Assembly (NCBI GenBank): GCA_030844895.1
Contig: JAUTDX010001406.1
Coordinates: 1 to 64,000 of the forward strand
Direction of reading: 5' to 3'
Length of the DNA stretch: 64,000 bases
Source of the DNA: Ambrosia x helenae
Taxonomy: Eukaryota > Streptophyta > Magnoliopsida > Asterales > Asteraceae
The first letter of the stretch is position 1; every line of letters starts with the position of its first letter. The notes beneath the pieces are model-generated. The model was not told where the DNA came from. It worked only from the letters and a program-made list of their open reading frames with translations, and did no database searches. Position numbers and translations under genes: made by a program. Positions 11,845 through 22,395 of this stretch are shown here, piece by piece.

Positions 11845-13066
11845 CCTACATACATACATACAACCTCTGCATAAATATCATATTACAGAGTGTACCCTAA
11901 GAATCAAACTAATTATAACAATATAAGGTTACCCAATCACAATGGTTTTGTCTTTTCCTCAATATATTCTTCCATGGTTTGGATTCCCTCATAGAAAAAT
12001 ATTGTTTCTATATATTCTCATGCCAAACTGCAGCCATCAAATTAAAAAAATAAAAAAAAAATCAGTAAGACCTTTAAACATACAAGCAAACAATTACCAT
12101 AAATTGTATTAATACTTATTTCAGTAAGAATCATGAAAGTATAGATCTTGATGTATAAAATTGCAGATTAGGGTTCATAAACACTGGTTGAAGCTGCTTG
12201 ATAAAATAATCATCCATGATAATATAAATTCATAGCTAAGATATAAAATATAAATAACTAATAAATAAATAAATTACCAAATCAACAATTTAACTTCATA
12301 TTGTTATTCTATGATGTTGATTTTAACCATCATGGGTCAAACATAGATACTAACATAAATAACCTAAACAACAACAATAATAGTAGTAGTAGTAGTAGAC
12401 TATAAGACTGTAATTAATAAACCTATTCAACAATTGGATCAATATTTGTGCAACACTTTAATGTTACTCAACGTTTTGATGTTCTCAAGACACATACTGT
12501 CTGCATCACTACATGTGACTCTGATTGGTACACAAACTAATTAGCCGTTCAAAAAAAATTACATACAAATATTTATATAAAACCCATCAATCAAAAAAAT
12601 AAAATAAAACCCATCAAACATATTGATCAATCATCAATACCCAGAAATAAAATGAATCAAATTTAAAGTAGTAAAAAAAAGAGTGAATGGAATTAATCAA
12701 ACACTGACCCACGAATAAACAGATCTCAGACTATATTTTGACTGAATCGAATGATAAAAGATTTAATAAAAGTTAAAAAAAACCTGATCTTGGGGAGTCT
12801 GACAAGAAAGAGTAAAGTGAAATTGAGAATCTTGGAAGCTGAAGATGTCACCGGAGATAATAATAATATAATAATAATAATAATAATAATCGGTCGAATG
12901 TGTGCGAAATTAGCTGCGTATATTGGTGCGCGTCTATGTGTATATATACATATAGATTTAGAGAGAGAGAATAAGAATAGATTTGGGGGTTTAGAGAGAG
13001 AGAGAGTGGAAGATTAGTGTCGGAACTCAAACTTTCCACGTTTCACGGCAGGGGAGTATTTATGCA
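11845..13066 (-). promoter_or_regulatory. 5' UTR exons and core promoter of the DUF707 gene
   Basis: The ATG exon begins at 11845 after an acceptor TGTAG. A likely upstream UTR exon is 12027-11933 (acceptor GCAG, donor GTAACC); it holds two ATGs, one opening a 12-codon upstream frame starting MEEYIEEK. The first exon probably runs from about 13030 to 12786, ending CAAGATCAG before a GTTTTTTTT donor. It contains a (TAA)n tract (12857-12890) and GA/CT runs (12960-13010). A TATA-like GCATAAATAC reads on minus at about 13066-13057. Exon limits are inferred from splice signals only. Confidence 0.5.
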
Positions 13067-13188
13067 TGCGTGTTTCATCGCCGATGAGGGGGTAAAAGTG
13101 TAAATTTGCTTCTTTATTATTATTATTGGTCCTTTTTTTTAAATATATTTTTTTTATTTTAATTTTAATTTGCTTAATTCTTCTATGT

Positions 13189-13284
13189 AACATTTGGGGT
13201 AGGAGCTTTTAGCTAGAGGATATTAATTGGACAATTAACATTTGGGGTAGGAACTTACTACCTACACGATATTAATTGGACAAT
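13189..13284. repeat. 48-bp tandem duplication
   Basis: Units start AACATTTGGGGTAGGA at 13189 and 13237, and both carry GATATTAATTGGACAAT. It lies just upstream of the DUF707 transcription start; the function is unknown. Confidence 0.8.
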
Positions 13285-15053
13285 AATAAGCTATTAATTA
13301 CTATTCTACCATTCACACTTTATTTTAGCAACATACTACCCGTCTAGAGTTTTATATGTTTGATGATTGTGGGTAACAATTTGACATACTAACTGCTTCA
13401 TATTGATAGTTTTGTATTTATACACATCATAAAAATTGATTTAACTAATTTAACTTGTTAAGTGCTATATGATTTTTCTTTAATAACTCACGTTTGTTAA
13501 CTTTAATTTTTCATGACATTCTGATGTAAATTTGTTGAGAATAGATTTGCGTTTAAATATGGTGTTTGTTTTGGTATTGTAGGTTTGTTTGATCAAGGGT
13601 TTGATTTCCCAACATTTTCTATATGGATGTTGTTTATATATTTGTTAAAACGAAGTGAGTTGTCTAAACCGTTGCAAGTTGGTTGATTTAACCGGTTTTA
13701 AATTTACACAATCTGGTTCACATTCAAGGTTAGAGGTTTTAACGGTTTAATGTTATAGTTGATACTTTAGAAATTGTATTGTTCATATAAACTAAACTGG
13801 TTACTTAATCAAGTAGTTATGTAGACATGTTCATAAACTCTATTTGTCATCATAAAATTTTTAATACTAACCGCTCAAATTGCCAATACTAAAAGTTCAA
13901 GCCAAATTGCTAAAAACAATTTGGTCTACGCAACCTACATGACCTGATTGGTTTGTTTGTCGTTTTGTGAAACCGTAGTTATCCATAGGGGAAAGGGGCG
14001 TCCACTGAAAATTTTCACTTCACTAATTTTTACCAATCCTGCACTACCACATCACTTCACTGATTCACTTCATTGAAACGTTTTTTTAAAAGCAACACTT
14101 CACTGATTTTTTACCCAACAATTAATTATTTTCACACATAATAATAATAATAATAACATATCAATGAGAGAGAGAGAGTGATTTGAGAGAGAGAGAGAGA
14201 AAACTTAGTCCTTACCATCCCGTTAGATAAACCAGAAAAAGGTCCACAAGACCTCTACCATCACTACCGATGGCGATGTTACCGTGCTGGTAGGGGGTAT
14301 CCGTGACCAAATCTGATAATGCTTCGTCCCCATAGGTTCAAATTCTATTTTAAGAATGAGCGCGTGAATACCCATGGTATGACTATGATGCTAAAATTAT
14401 GTATATCAAATAATCCCTCAACCCCATGTTTGAATATACAAAAAAGGTTTTGACTAAATTTGCATATTAGTCAATAATATAAGGATGCGTTCTGTAATGT
14501 ACTGATAAATTAAACAGGACTTTGACTAGGGTTAATAGTTACTACTTACTAGTTAATAGTTAGAGTTTGACTCGTACCATGTAACTATAGATTGCATTTG
14601 AACAGAAATCTAGTAAATCAAAAACTCCAATATTTAATTTAGAATTTATTATAAAAAATATAGAAAATCAGCATTTAATACTAATAAATAAATCTTAATT
14701 ATTTTGTTAAGTTTAAGGATGACAACGCATGTACAAAACGCAGAAGAAGCAACACTTTAAATTTGTACTTAAGTCCATGTTCTATTTAATTTGGTTTCGT
14801 ATAAGTAAATTGTAACTGCAAGCGTTCAAAACTGATTTTATTATTATTATTTTTTATTTTATTTATTTATTTTACTTACTTATTTTTTTGCGATCAAGCC
14901 ATGCAAATGTGACAATGACATCAATAGTGGACTTTAGCGTAAAGTCATTATTGACAAGTTTATTTACAATATATATTCTAACATTTGAAATTCTAGTTGT
15001 TTTGTATGGAAAGAAGCAACCCGTTATAAATTTCATTTTCAAATGAAACTAAA
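13285..15053. other. Intergenic, no gene recognised
   Basis: AT-rich spacer. It holds (AAT)n at about 14140-14156, a (GA)n-rich patch at 14166-14201 and a stretch (14265-14380) with a B-box-like GGTTCAAATTCT that could be a SINE remnant but lacks the other hallmarks. Confidence 0.45.
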
Positions 15054-15062
15054 TAAAGATAT

Positions 15063-16312
15063 GGAAAAATTACAGAAATCGTCCTTTATGTTTACCTATT
15101 TTTTCAATAGATGTCCTTAAACTTCAAAAGTGATGAGAATCGTCCTTTATGTTGTAAAATCTTGCAGAACTCGTCCTTTAGGCCTAACTAGGTTAGTTTT
15201 TGTAGTTAAGTTATGTCACGTGCCCTGCACGTGAGGGCATAATTGACATTTTACCCCTGATTTCATTCCCTCCCTTTATAAAACCATCCCTGTTCCTTCA
15301 TCAGTTCCACCAAATTAGGGTTCCAAAATTGAAGAATCTTTGAAACGAGCAAGCCGCACCACCACCTCCATCACCACCACTATCAGGCCTGACCACCACC
15401 TCTACCACTAACCTGCCACCACCACTACAACCTGCTACGAAACTTAAAAGTTCAAAACTTAAAAGTAAAACTTGAACTTAAATCAAATCAGAGCCAATAC
15501 CTGGATCGTAATGAAACGTGATGACAACCCATGGCTGAACACCATACGCCGGCCGGTCAAAGACCTAGGCCGGAACCCCTTCTCCTTCGATCTTTCTGAC
15601 TCTCTCTCTCTCTCTCTCTTTCTCTATTTCTGCTTCGATCAGTGTTCCCTCCCTGCTCCGCCTGCTCTCTCTCTCTATAATATTGTTGAGCGAAAGGGGT
15701 GAGATGAGTGGTTGTTGAGGGGCACGCCGCCGGTTACCACCGCCTGTGGTGGTGGCCGGCATTCTTTATCCTTCTGCTCTCTCTCTTTCTTTGTAAGTGG
15801 TGTGTATGTGTGTTTGTTATCAGACAAGAAGAAAGGTGGGTATGGGTTATTTATATTAAGGTTTGGGTAATGGTTTTCAATCAAAAATGGTCTGGAACAT
15901 CTCGTCAATTAAGATTAGTTTATTAGGGGTTAGGGAAATTGGAAGAAGGTGGGTGGAGTGGTGGTGGCAGGTGGGGCAATGGTGGTGATGGTAGATGATA
16001 GTGGCAATGGTGATGGGTGGTGGTTGTGAACAGGTAGAGAGAGAGAGAAGAGAGAGTACATTATTTTTTTTTATTTTGGACTAAAAGTATAAGTTAATTA
16101 CACAACTAGTCCCTATAAGAGTAAAAAGACAAAATTACCCTCATGTGCAATGCACATGACTGGATTTAACCAAAAAATCTAACCAAGTTAGTGCTAAAGG
16201 ACGAGACTTGAAAGATTTTAGAACATATAGGACGATTCTCATCACTTTTGAAGTTTAAGGACATCTACTGAAAAAATAGGTAAACATAAAGGACGATTTC
16301 TGTAATTTTTCC
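15063..16312. mobile_element. Mutator-like non-autonomous element with about 200-bp inverted repeats
   Basis: The 9-bp target duplication TAAAGATAT (15054-15062 and 16313-16321) flanks termini beginning GGAAAAATTACAGAAATCGT on both strands. The inverted repeats extend about 200 bp, contain CGTCCTTTA three times per arm, and each includes a hairpin (CACGTGC..GCACGTG at 15217-15233; CATGTGC..GCACATG at 16142-16158). Long inverted repeats plus a 9-bp duplication fit the Mutator-like superfamily. The 0.8-kb interior is CT/GA-rich with CCACCA repeats and encodes no transposase; short open frames there are low-complexity. Whether the interior is captured host sequence cannot be told by eye. Confidence 0.85.
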
Positions 16313-16439
16313 TAAAGATATTTGAAGGGATAGGGAGCCTAATCTTAGTGGAGGCGGCATCCCTATCCCTCTATTTAACAATCCTGGCGCCAATCAGTCC
16401 CGCCACCCGCGGAACTAACATGGCGGAACTAACATGGCG

Positions 16440-17200
16440 GACATAACTTCACACCAGCACTCCACAGGATATCCTTAGACAACTTTTGGTACGAGGTACG
16501 GAAGATAACGAACAAGGAAGATTCAGCAGGATCTTGGACAGAGCATGCACCAACCGGATGGCGACACGTGGCAAGGTCAGTACAACGACCGCTGACAAGA
16601 ACAACGATTTGACTCCTTCCATGCTGTCGTCTATATTAACCAGCAGACATACCCCCTGCTGTCAGACGTCACTTCAGACGGCAGCAGGTGGGTCAACTAC
16701 TGTAGCAGACGAATGTCGCCGACCACCAACCGGAAGGCGCCACGTGTCCACGTTACAAGACAACTCAAAAGTAACCTGATGTCATCCTGGTTTTCCCGCC
16801 ATTTTCCTGGATTCATTGTTTTGGGCCTAAGGACAGGCCCAAACCGGATCTGCTCTTCGTGGGCTTCTTCATCAAGCCCACGAGCTTCCCTATAAATAGA
16901 AGAGTTCAACTCCTTTGCAAAGGATCCGAAATTACTCACTTGTACTATAGAGCTAGGTTCATTTGTAACACTTTGTGTCCTCCAAAGTAATAAGATTACC
17001 GGCTCTTCACAGTGGACGTAGGTCAAGCTTGACTGAACCACTTATATCTCGTGTTCTTACTTTCACCATACACACACACTTATATCTCTTTCTCTCGGGT
17101 TAAATCAAGGTTTAGGTAAAGGATAGTTCTTGTAGTCACATAAGTATTAACCCCTCAGTGATTAGTGATAATCTCCGAGATACTTATTTTTTCTTCAATA
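16440..17200 (+). mobile_element. LTR remnant or solo LTR, gypsy type
   Basis: A promoter-like CCTATAAATAGAAGAG (about 16890) is followed within 100 bases by the typical R/U5 phrase of plant gypsy LTRs (TTGTAACACTTTGTG..TAAGATTACCGG..AGTGGACGTAGGTC, about 16960-17025) and a T-rich stretch. No second LTR, primer site or target duplication is visible, so the borders are guesses. Confidence 0.5.
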
Positions 17201-17965
17201 TTCCTTTTTTTGGACGGCTATATCACCCGGCTAGGTCTTTGGCCTTTTGATCACCTAAGTCTTGGGTAGGAATCACGTGGTTAGTATATTACAACCGTAT
17301 GAAATTATCAAAATTCAAAAATAAAAAAAAAACGATTTTGTTGACCGAGCTAGTTCGAGTTAAACCAGTTTCCAAGTTGAATTAAACATTACTAGCCGTG
17401 GCAGCTTCACCTGTTTTGTTAAGGCTTGATCTTATGATATACTAGCTTTGACTTGGACAAGATTCTTAACTAACCCTACCTACAACAACAAGACTTACTT
17501 ACCACCATCCAAATCATCACAACCAATTATAAATGATTAAATTGTGCTATGGATGAGTATGGACAAACTAAAAGGACAAATTAATAAATGATAAAATAAA
17601 AAAAAATAATTTATAAAGCTTATATTCTCACATATATGTTGTTTATATCAATAACGATATAAGTGTTTACCGAAACTTGTTTATCTATTATACACATGGG
17701 ATAATATTTGTTGGCTAAGGAATATCAATTCGGTATTGATAATAATTGATGTGGGGATCATGTCTATTTTGGGATCTTCTACATATACAGAGATGGAATT
17801 GACGAGAAAGGTGATATAGATATGATCGAACATTCATAAATTATTGAAGGATATAATAAAGTGTATACTTGATAAAGTATAATGTAATGTGAAATTGTTG
17901 AAAGTTAATCCTAAAACGCGTATAAGTTGAAAGTTGAAGGACCAAAGTGAACGATTGGTTTACAT
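17201..17965. other. No gene recognised
   Basis: AT-rich sequence between the LTR remnant and the Helitron pair. Part of it (leftwards from 18010) should belong to the second Helitron whose 5' end is seen at 18010, but its 3' end was not found. Confidence 0.4.
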
Positions 17966-17975
17966 TAATTTGAAT

Positions 17976-18010
17976 GTTTAGATTTATCTAGGTTGGTTAA
18001 TTAGTATAGA
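17976..18010 (-). mobile_element. 5' end of a second Helitron abutting the first
   Basis: Immediately after the CTAG of the Helitron at 18011, minus-strand sequence resumes with TCTATACTAATTAACC followed by AACCtAGATAAA, the same as the 5' end of that element (AACCaACATAGATAAA) less 7 bases. So a second family member starts exactly where the first ends. Confidence 0.65.
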
Positions 18011-19667
18011 CTAGTAGCTAACCCACACGTTGTGGCGGGCGCGAATTTTACATAGGGGTGTGTGACTGTGTGGTATGTGCTTGTTATATTCTTGTTGCTC
18101 TTTGTTGTGTATGTATTATGTTAGTTTTGGTTTTCGTGTCGTATACATGGTGTAGGTAATCTACCTCATTCCATGAGTCATAAACCTTAGCTACAAATCT
18201 TACTCCAATTTCTATAGCTAAAAGAAGGTCATCTAGAAGGCATTTATCCACCTTTCTTCAACTCAAAAATCAAAAACCATTAACTTAAAGTTTTAAATAA
18301 ATAAAAGTTGGGGTTGTTACAAAAACAAAAATGAAATACAGTAATCCATTGGTAGGAAACATTCGAAACATATAAGATTATCCCGATACTCGACAATTTA
18401 AACTAATCTAGAGCCAATTCGTAAAAATTAAATCCAAAATCAAATAAAGCAGACATTATCGCTTTGGAATGAACTTAAGTCGGTCCTCCTCAAACATAAT
18501 CTGATAAACATTATTCTCTTCTTGTGTTGGAATGTATTTGAGACAATGATCATAAGATTCATCAGTCAATGACTAATAAAGCAAACTGCCCAGTGTATTT
18601 ATAAAGCTCATACATATCCTCAAAGTACATTGTGAAATGCCTGGCAACTATAACCAACGGAATATTGAACCACACACACAAATGAGCCAGTGACCCAAAA
18701 CAAAAAAAGTTCATAGTTTCATTCAGAAAAGACACACATGTATCATATTCTATAGTAATCGTATAATGGAAAGAAAATTGATAACCCGAACCCGAAATTT
18801 GAAGCTCCATGGAGGTCAGTCTCTTGACCTATGCTTTCGTTTCTTACTCCTAAGTTGATGACAATTGGAAGTTAAGTTAGATATTTGACAAAAGTCAAAC
18901 TCAACAATATTGAAGGTAAAATAGAACAAGAGTACTTTTCATGTAATCATGGATCCCTGCAATATTTTAAATTAGATGGTCTCCATACTGTAACATTAAT
19001 AAAAAAAATAATCATCCACAAGTCCATCACTTGAAGAACAATGTAAGAATTTTTAAATAAGGAAAATCCACAAGTCCATCACTTGAAGAAGAATGTAAGA
19101 CTTTTTAAATAAAGAAAAAGTCTTTGAGATGAAAACAAATAGACATAATGCTAGGAAGTATTAAATTGTAAAATATGCATCACAAGAAAACCTAAATAGC
19201 TTATTACTTTGGATATTAGAAATGTGCCTATACATTCTGACTAATATTTCTTGAACAACCAAATATGAAACCACAAACAATCATCAGAATGCAGCATATG
19301 TAAAAAGACATCTATGCTCCTCTACAATTTTGAGTGATCCCATAAACTTGGTCACAAACCGAAAACTGAAACATATTGGTCGGGTAGCTAGTACCAGGAT
19401 TAACTATAACGTTTTACGTGGATTACCCAACATTTGAAGCTGAATTAAAGCCTTTATACGTCATTGGAATCCAATATGCTAACTTATAATACAATATTGA
19501 AAAATATATAATAGGGGCATTTAGGGAAAAAAGTGGTAAAATTTAGAAAATTGTAAAGAAACATTTGGTAGAAACCCTTGGTATACCATCTTAACTTTGG
19601 ACAATTTGGACATATTTGTCCTTGCCTCCTCCTTTATCTATGTTGGTTAATGGTTAATTAGTATAGA
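18011..19667 (-). mobile_element. Non-autonomous Helitron, both ends visible
   Basis: On the minus strand the element starts A|TCTATACTAATTAACC (19667 downwards) and ends with a hairpin-forming CCGCCACAACGTGTGG, then TTAGCTACTAG|T (18011). 5' TC, 3' CTAG, a hairpin shortly before the end and insertion between A and T are the Helitron hallmarks. No Rep/helicase coding. It contains a tandem duplication of about 57 bp (CACAAGTCCATCACTTGAAGA at about 19018 and 19069). Confidence 0.75.
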
Positions 19668-20053
19668 TAATGATGTTTGGATTTAGATTATTATTATTGC
19701 TATAAGTATTTAAGTAGGATTAGTATGTAAACCTCTTTTTAGATAAAATTCTAAATAAAGATGATTGAAATAATATACTTGTATTGTAAAGCTATAGTTT
19801 CTTTCTAATATGAATAAAACACAAAGACGAATATTAATGTTCTCACTCGTTTATGTCGTATAGTTAACGTTTCCATGCTTACAATAACAATATTATGAAA
19901 AGGACGACTTTGTTTATGCTTTGAAATACCCTTTTGTCACATGATTGTTAATCAACATATTAGAGGCAATTGATGACATTTTTATGGCTTAATTAAAATC
20001 ACCTTTCACTTTCTTAGGGACAACCCAACCCGCTTACTTCATTAGAAAAAAAA
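19668..20053. other. No gene recognised
   Basis: AT-rich spacer between two Helitrons; nothing else seen. Confidence 0.5.
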
Positions 20054-20852
20054 TCTATACATATAATAAACCAAAGCCATTTTAATGACATGGCACTCAA
20101 AGAGGCATTCTCCTCATTGAGTGTGCCATATGTCATCCCATGTGGCATTGAGATATTTTAAGAAAAAAATAATTTAAAAACAAAATTAGATTTTTCTCTC
20201 TTATGTTTCCTCCAATAATTTTTAAACGTTAATATATTTTATATACGAGATTTTTTAAAGAAAAAAATTACACCAAATTAACGAGCGTTTTATTATCTTT
20301 CCAACGAGTACCATAGTGCTATATAAAAAACGCAAAATTAGATTTTTCTCTCTTATGTTTCCTCCAATAATTTTAAACGTTAATATATTTTACATACGAG
20401 ATTTTTTAAAGAAAAAAATTACACCAAATTAACGAGCGTTTTATTATCTTTCCAACGACTACCATAGTGCTATATAAAAAACGGGGGAAAAACGACTATT
20501 TTTTGTTGGGTTTTGTTCAAACAGGAAAAAAAAACATAAAGTGTTCAGGTAAATCATTAATCATGTATAGGCAAGTCACTAATTATGTTCAAATCAGTAA
20601 ATATGAATTATATTTTCAACATGCGTTAGCATTGGAGTTATACATTGTTTTAGGTTAGATATTAATATTAGAGTTATACATTGTTTAAGGTTAGGCGTTA
20701 ACATTGGAGATATATTTTTAATTGTTTTAGGTTAGCTGCTACCCGAAACTTTCATGCATGTAACTGTAAAGCGCATCATTCTATTTCATATGTAAAATTA
20801 ATATGTCATATTAGATTTTTCAACCCCGGGACGTTCCCGGGGTATAATCTAG
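20054..20852 (+). mobile_element. Non-autonomous Helitron, 799 bp
   Basis: Starts A|TCTATACATATAATAAACC and ends in an 8-bp-stem hairpin CCCCGGGA-CGT-TCCCGGGG (20824-20842), 10 bases before CTAG|T (20849-20852). It contains a tandem duplication of about 150 bp (see separate entry). The 5' end is related to that of the Helitron at 24440. No coding capacity. Confidence 0.85.
20182..20480. repeat. About 150-bp tandem duplication inside the Helitron
   Basis: CAAAATTAGATTTTTCTCTC through CCATAGTGCTATATAAAAAACG is present twice (from about 20182 and from about 20333) with very few differences, so the duplication is young. Confidence 0.85.
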
Positions 20853-21244
20853 TAATGATAATAAAAAGATATGTGTATTTTATTTACGGCCGAAAAGTGT
20901 TGAAAGGCATGGATCATCAAGCTCTAATGATGTGTTATGATGAAGCTGATGCATTTAGCATCTATCATGTGACATGAAAATGAGCTTCATCTACAAGGAC
21001 ATGACACACTGAATTGAACGTTGTTCTTGAATCTTTTTCATGCCTTTTTAGTATTTAGTACCATGTAAAGCAATTTGAGTTAACCATGATTTGGATGATT
21101 TGATGAATAAGAAAATCCAAAAATTGACTTATTGTTGCTCATTTCAAAGTTTACAAAAAAATGACCGTATAAAATAGTTTTAATACAGTTTGTTACACAA
21201 GTAGCTTTTCTTCTTCTATTTTTAGAATGACAACTTTTATTACA
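20853..21244. other. No gene recognised
   Basis: AT-rich spacer between the Helitron and the LINE fragment. Confidence 0.5.
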
Positions 21245-21470
21245 TCAAACAACAAGAGAAAAAACATATATATACATCAAAATTCTCCATCGATTCCAAT
21301 ATAAGGGACCCACTGTTGAGCAGCTTGTAATCCACAGAAAACTATAGCTTTTAACTTCTTCGCAAATCTTCTCAATTTTGACCAGTGTGTTATTGAATAT
21401 CCAGTTGTTACGGGATTTCCAAATGCACCAACATGCCACCTCAATAACAAATTTAATTGTACGGACTTTT
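21245..21470 (-). mobile_element. LINE 3'-end fragment (C-terminal tail of reverse transcriptase ORF)
   Basis: Minus-strand frame 21439-21245 reads WCIWKSRNNWIFNN..EVKSYSFLWI, the conserved tail of plant LINE ORF2 (zf-RVT region), followed by a stop and an AT-rich 3' UTR-like stretch. The rest of the LINE is absent. Confidence 0.65.
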
Positions 21471-22219
21471 AATATTCATGGAGCCATTCAACGAGAAAGT
21501 CGGGTCTAGCTCTTGTCTTGCAATATTTAGTTCAACCTTAATTTTGGCTCATATGTAACTCAAGGCAGCTCGTGGGTTGATGAGCCGATTCGTATAATAA
21601 CTTAACAACAATTTCAAACCATAAGCTTATATGAAAACCCACGAAACTTGTGGAAATCCATGTTACATAATTTGTTATTATTGTTTTTTAAATTACATGA
21701 TGTAACATACATGTTTTTCAGTGTTTTGTGCAAAAATAATAATAATCAAAAAGCGTTAGCGACTTTTTTTAATTGTTACAAAATTTGTGTTACATATGTT
21801 AATGTTGTTTGCAAAGATTTTGGACTTCATTTCCAATGCATACAAGTTGTAAGTAATTCAGGACTTCAGTAATAAAGTTTTGGTCTTATATTGCCAACTA
21901 GGGTTCAATTAAATGGGTAACGAAATGAAACGGACCTAATGAAAATGGTGGTGCAAAAGATGAGTGGGAGCAAAGGAGATTGTCCGATAGTGTCGCAAGG
22001 ATGAGCAAGATACCACCCGATAGTGTCATAGGGATGAGCAAGAGATTGTCAGACGTGCAAGCTAGGGTTCTTCCTTAGCCTTCTCAGGGGAAATGAAAAT
22101 TTCAGGAAACTTTATTTTATTTTGAGTTATTACATACCGAGGGATTTCCGACATAGAGTCTGTCAGAAACTTCAATTAAGTATGGTTACTATTTATTATA
22201 ATTGTAATTATTAAGATTA
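21471..22219. other. No gene recognised
   Basis: AT-rich. It contains a short repeat of GATAGTGTC..GGATGAGCAAGA (about 21984 and 22020) and nothing codable. Confidence 0.45.
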
Positions 22220-22395
22220 CTAGGTGTTTCAATGTCGCGCGTTGTGCGAGAAGTGCTTATGGTTTTGATGTGGGATCAAAATAAATAGTATCATAAGTAG
22301 TTAATCGTTTAGGTATTTTAATGTTGCACGTTGCGTAAAAAAATGTTGATGGTTTCAATGTGGAGTCAAACTAAATAGTATAAAAAGTAGTTGAT
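22220..22395 (-). mobile_element. Helitron 3' end with duplicated terminus
   Basis: On minus, TCGCACAACGCGCGA (partial hairpin) is followed by CATTGAAACACCTAG|T ending at 22220. The terminal ~87 bp are repeated once inwards (phrases GCACGTTGCG / GCGCGTTGTGCG, then GATGTGGgaTCAAA, then AAATAGTAT). The 5' end of this element was not located. Confidence 0.55.

Noticed and set aside
14265..14380. Possible third SINE type (B-box-like GGTTCAAATTCT)
   Set aside because: No convincing box A at the right distance, no poly-A end and no target duplication.
15472..15926. Several overlapping 65-77 residue frames on both strands
   Set aside because: All lie in CT/GA and CCACCA repeats inside the Mutator-like element and lack splice or homology support.
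17195..17320. Possible minus-strand SINE ending GCCGTCCAAAAAAA
   Set aside because: The tail resembles the SINEs at 2028 and 3126, but neither pol III boxes nor a target duplication could be shown.
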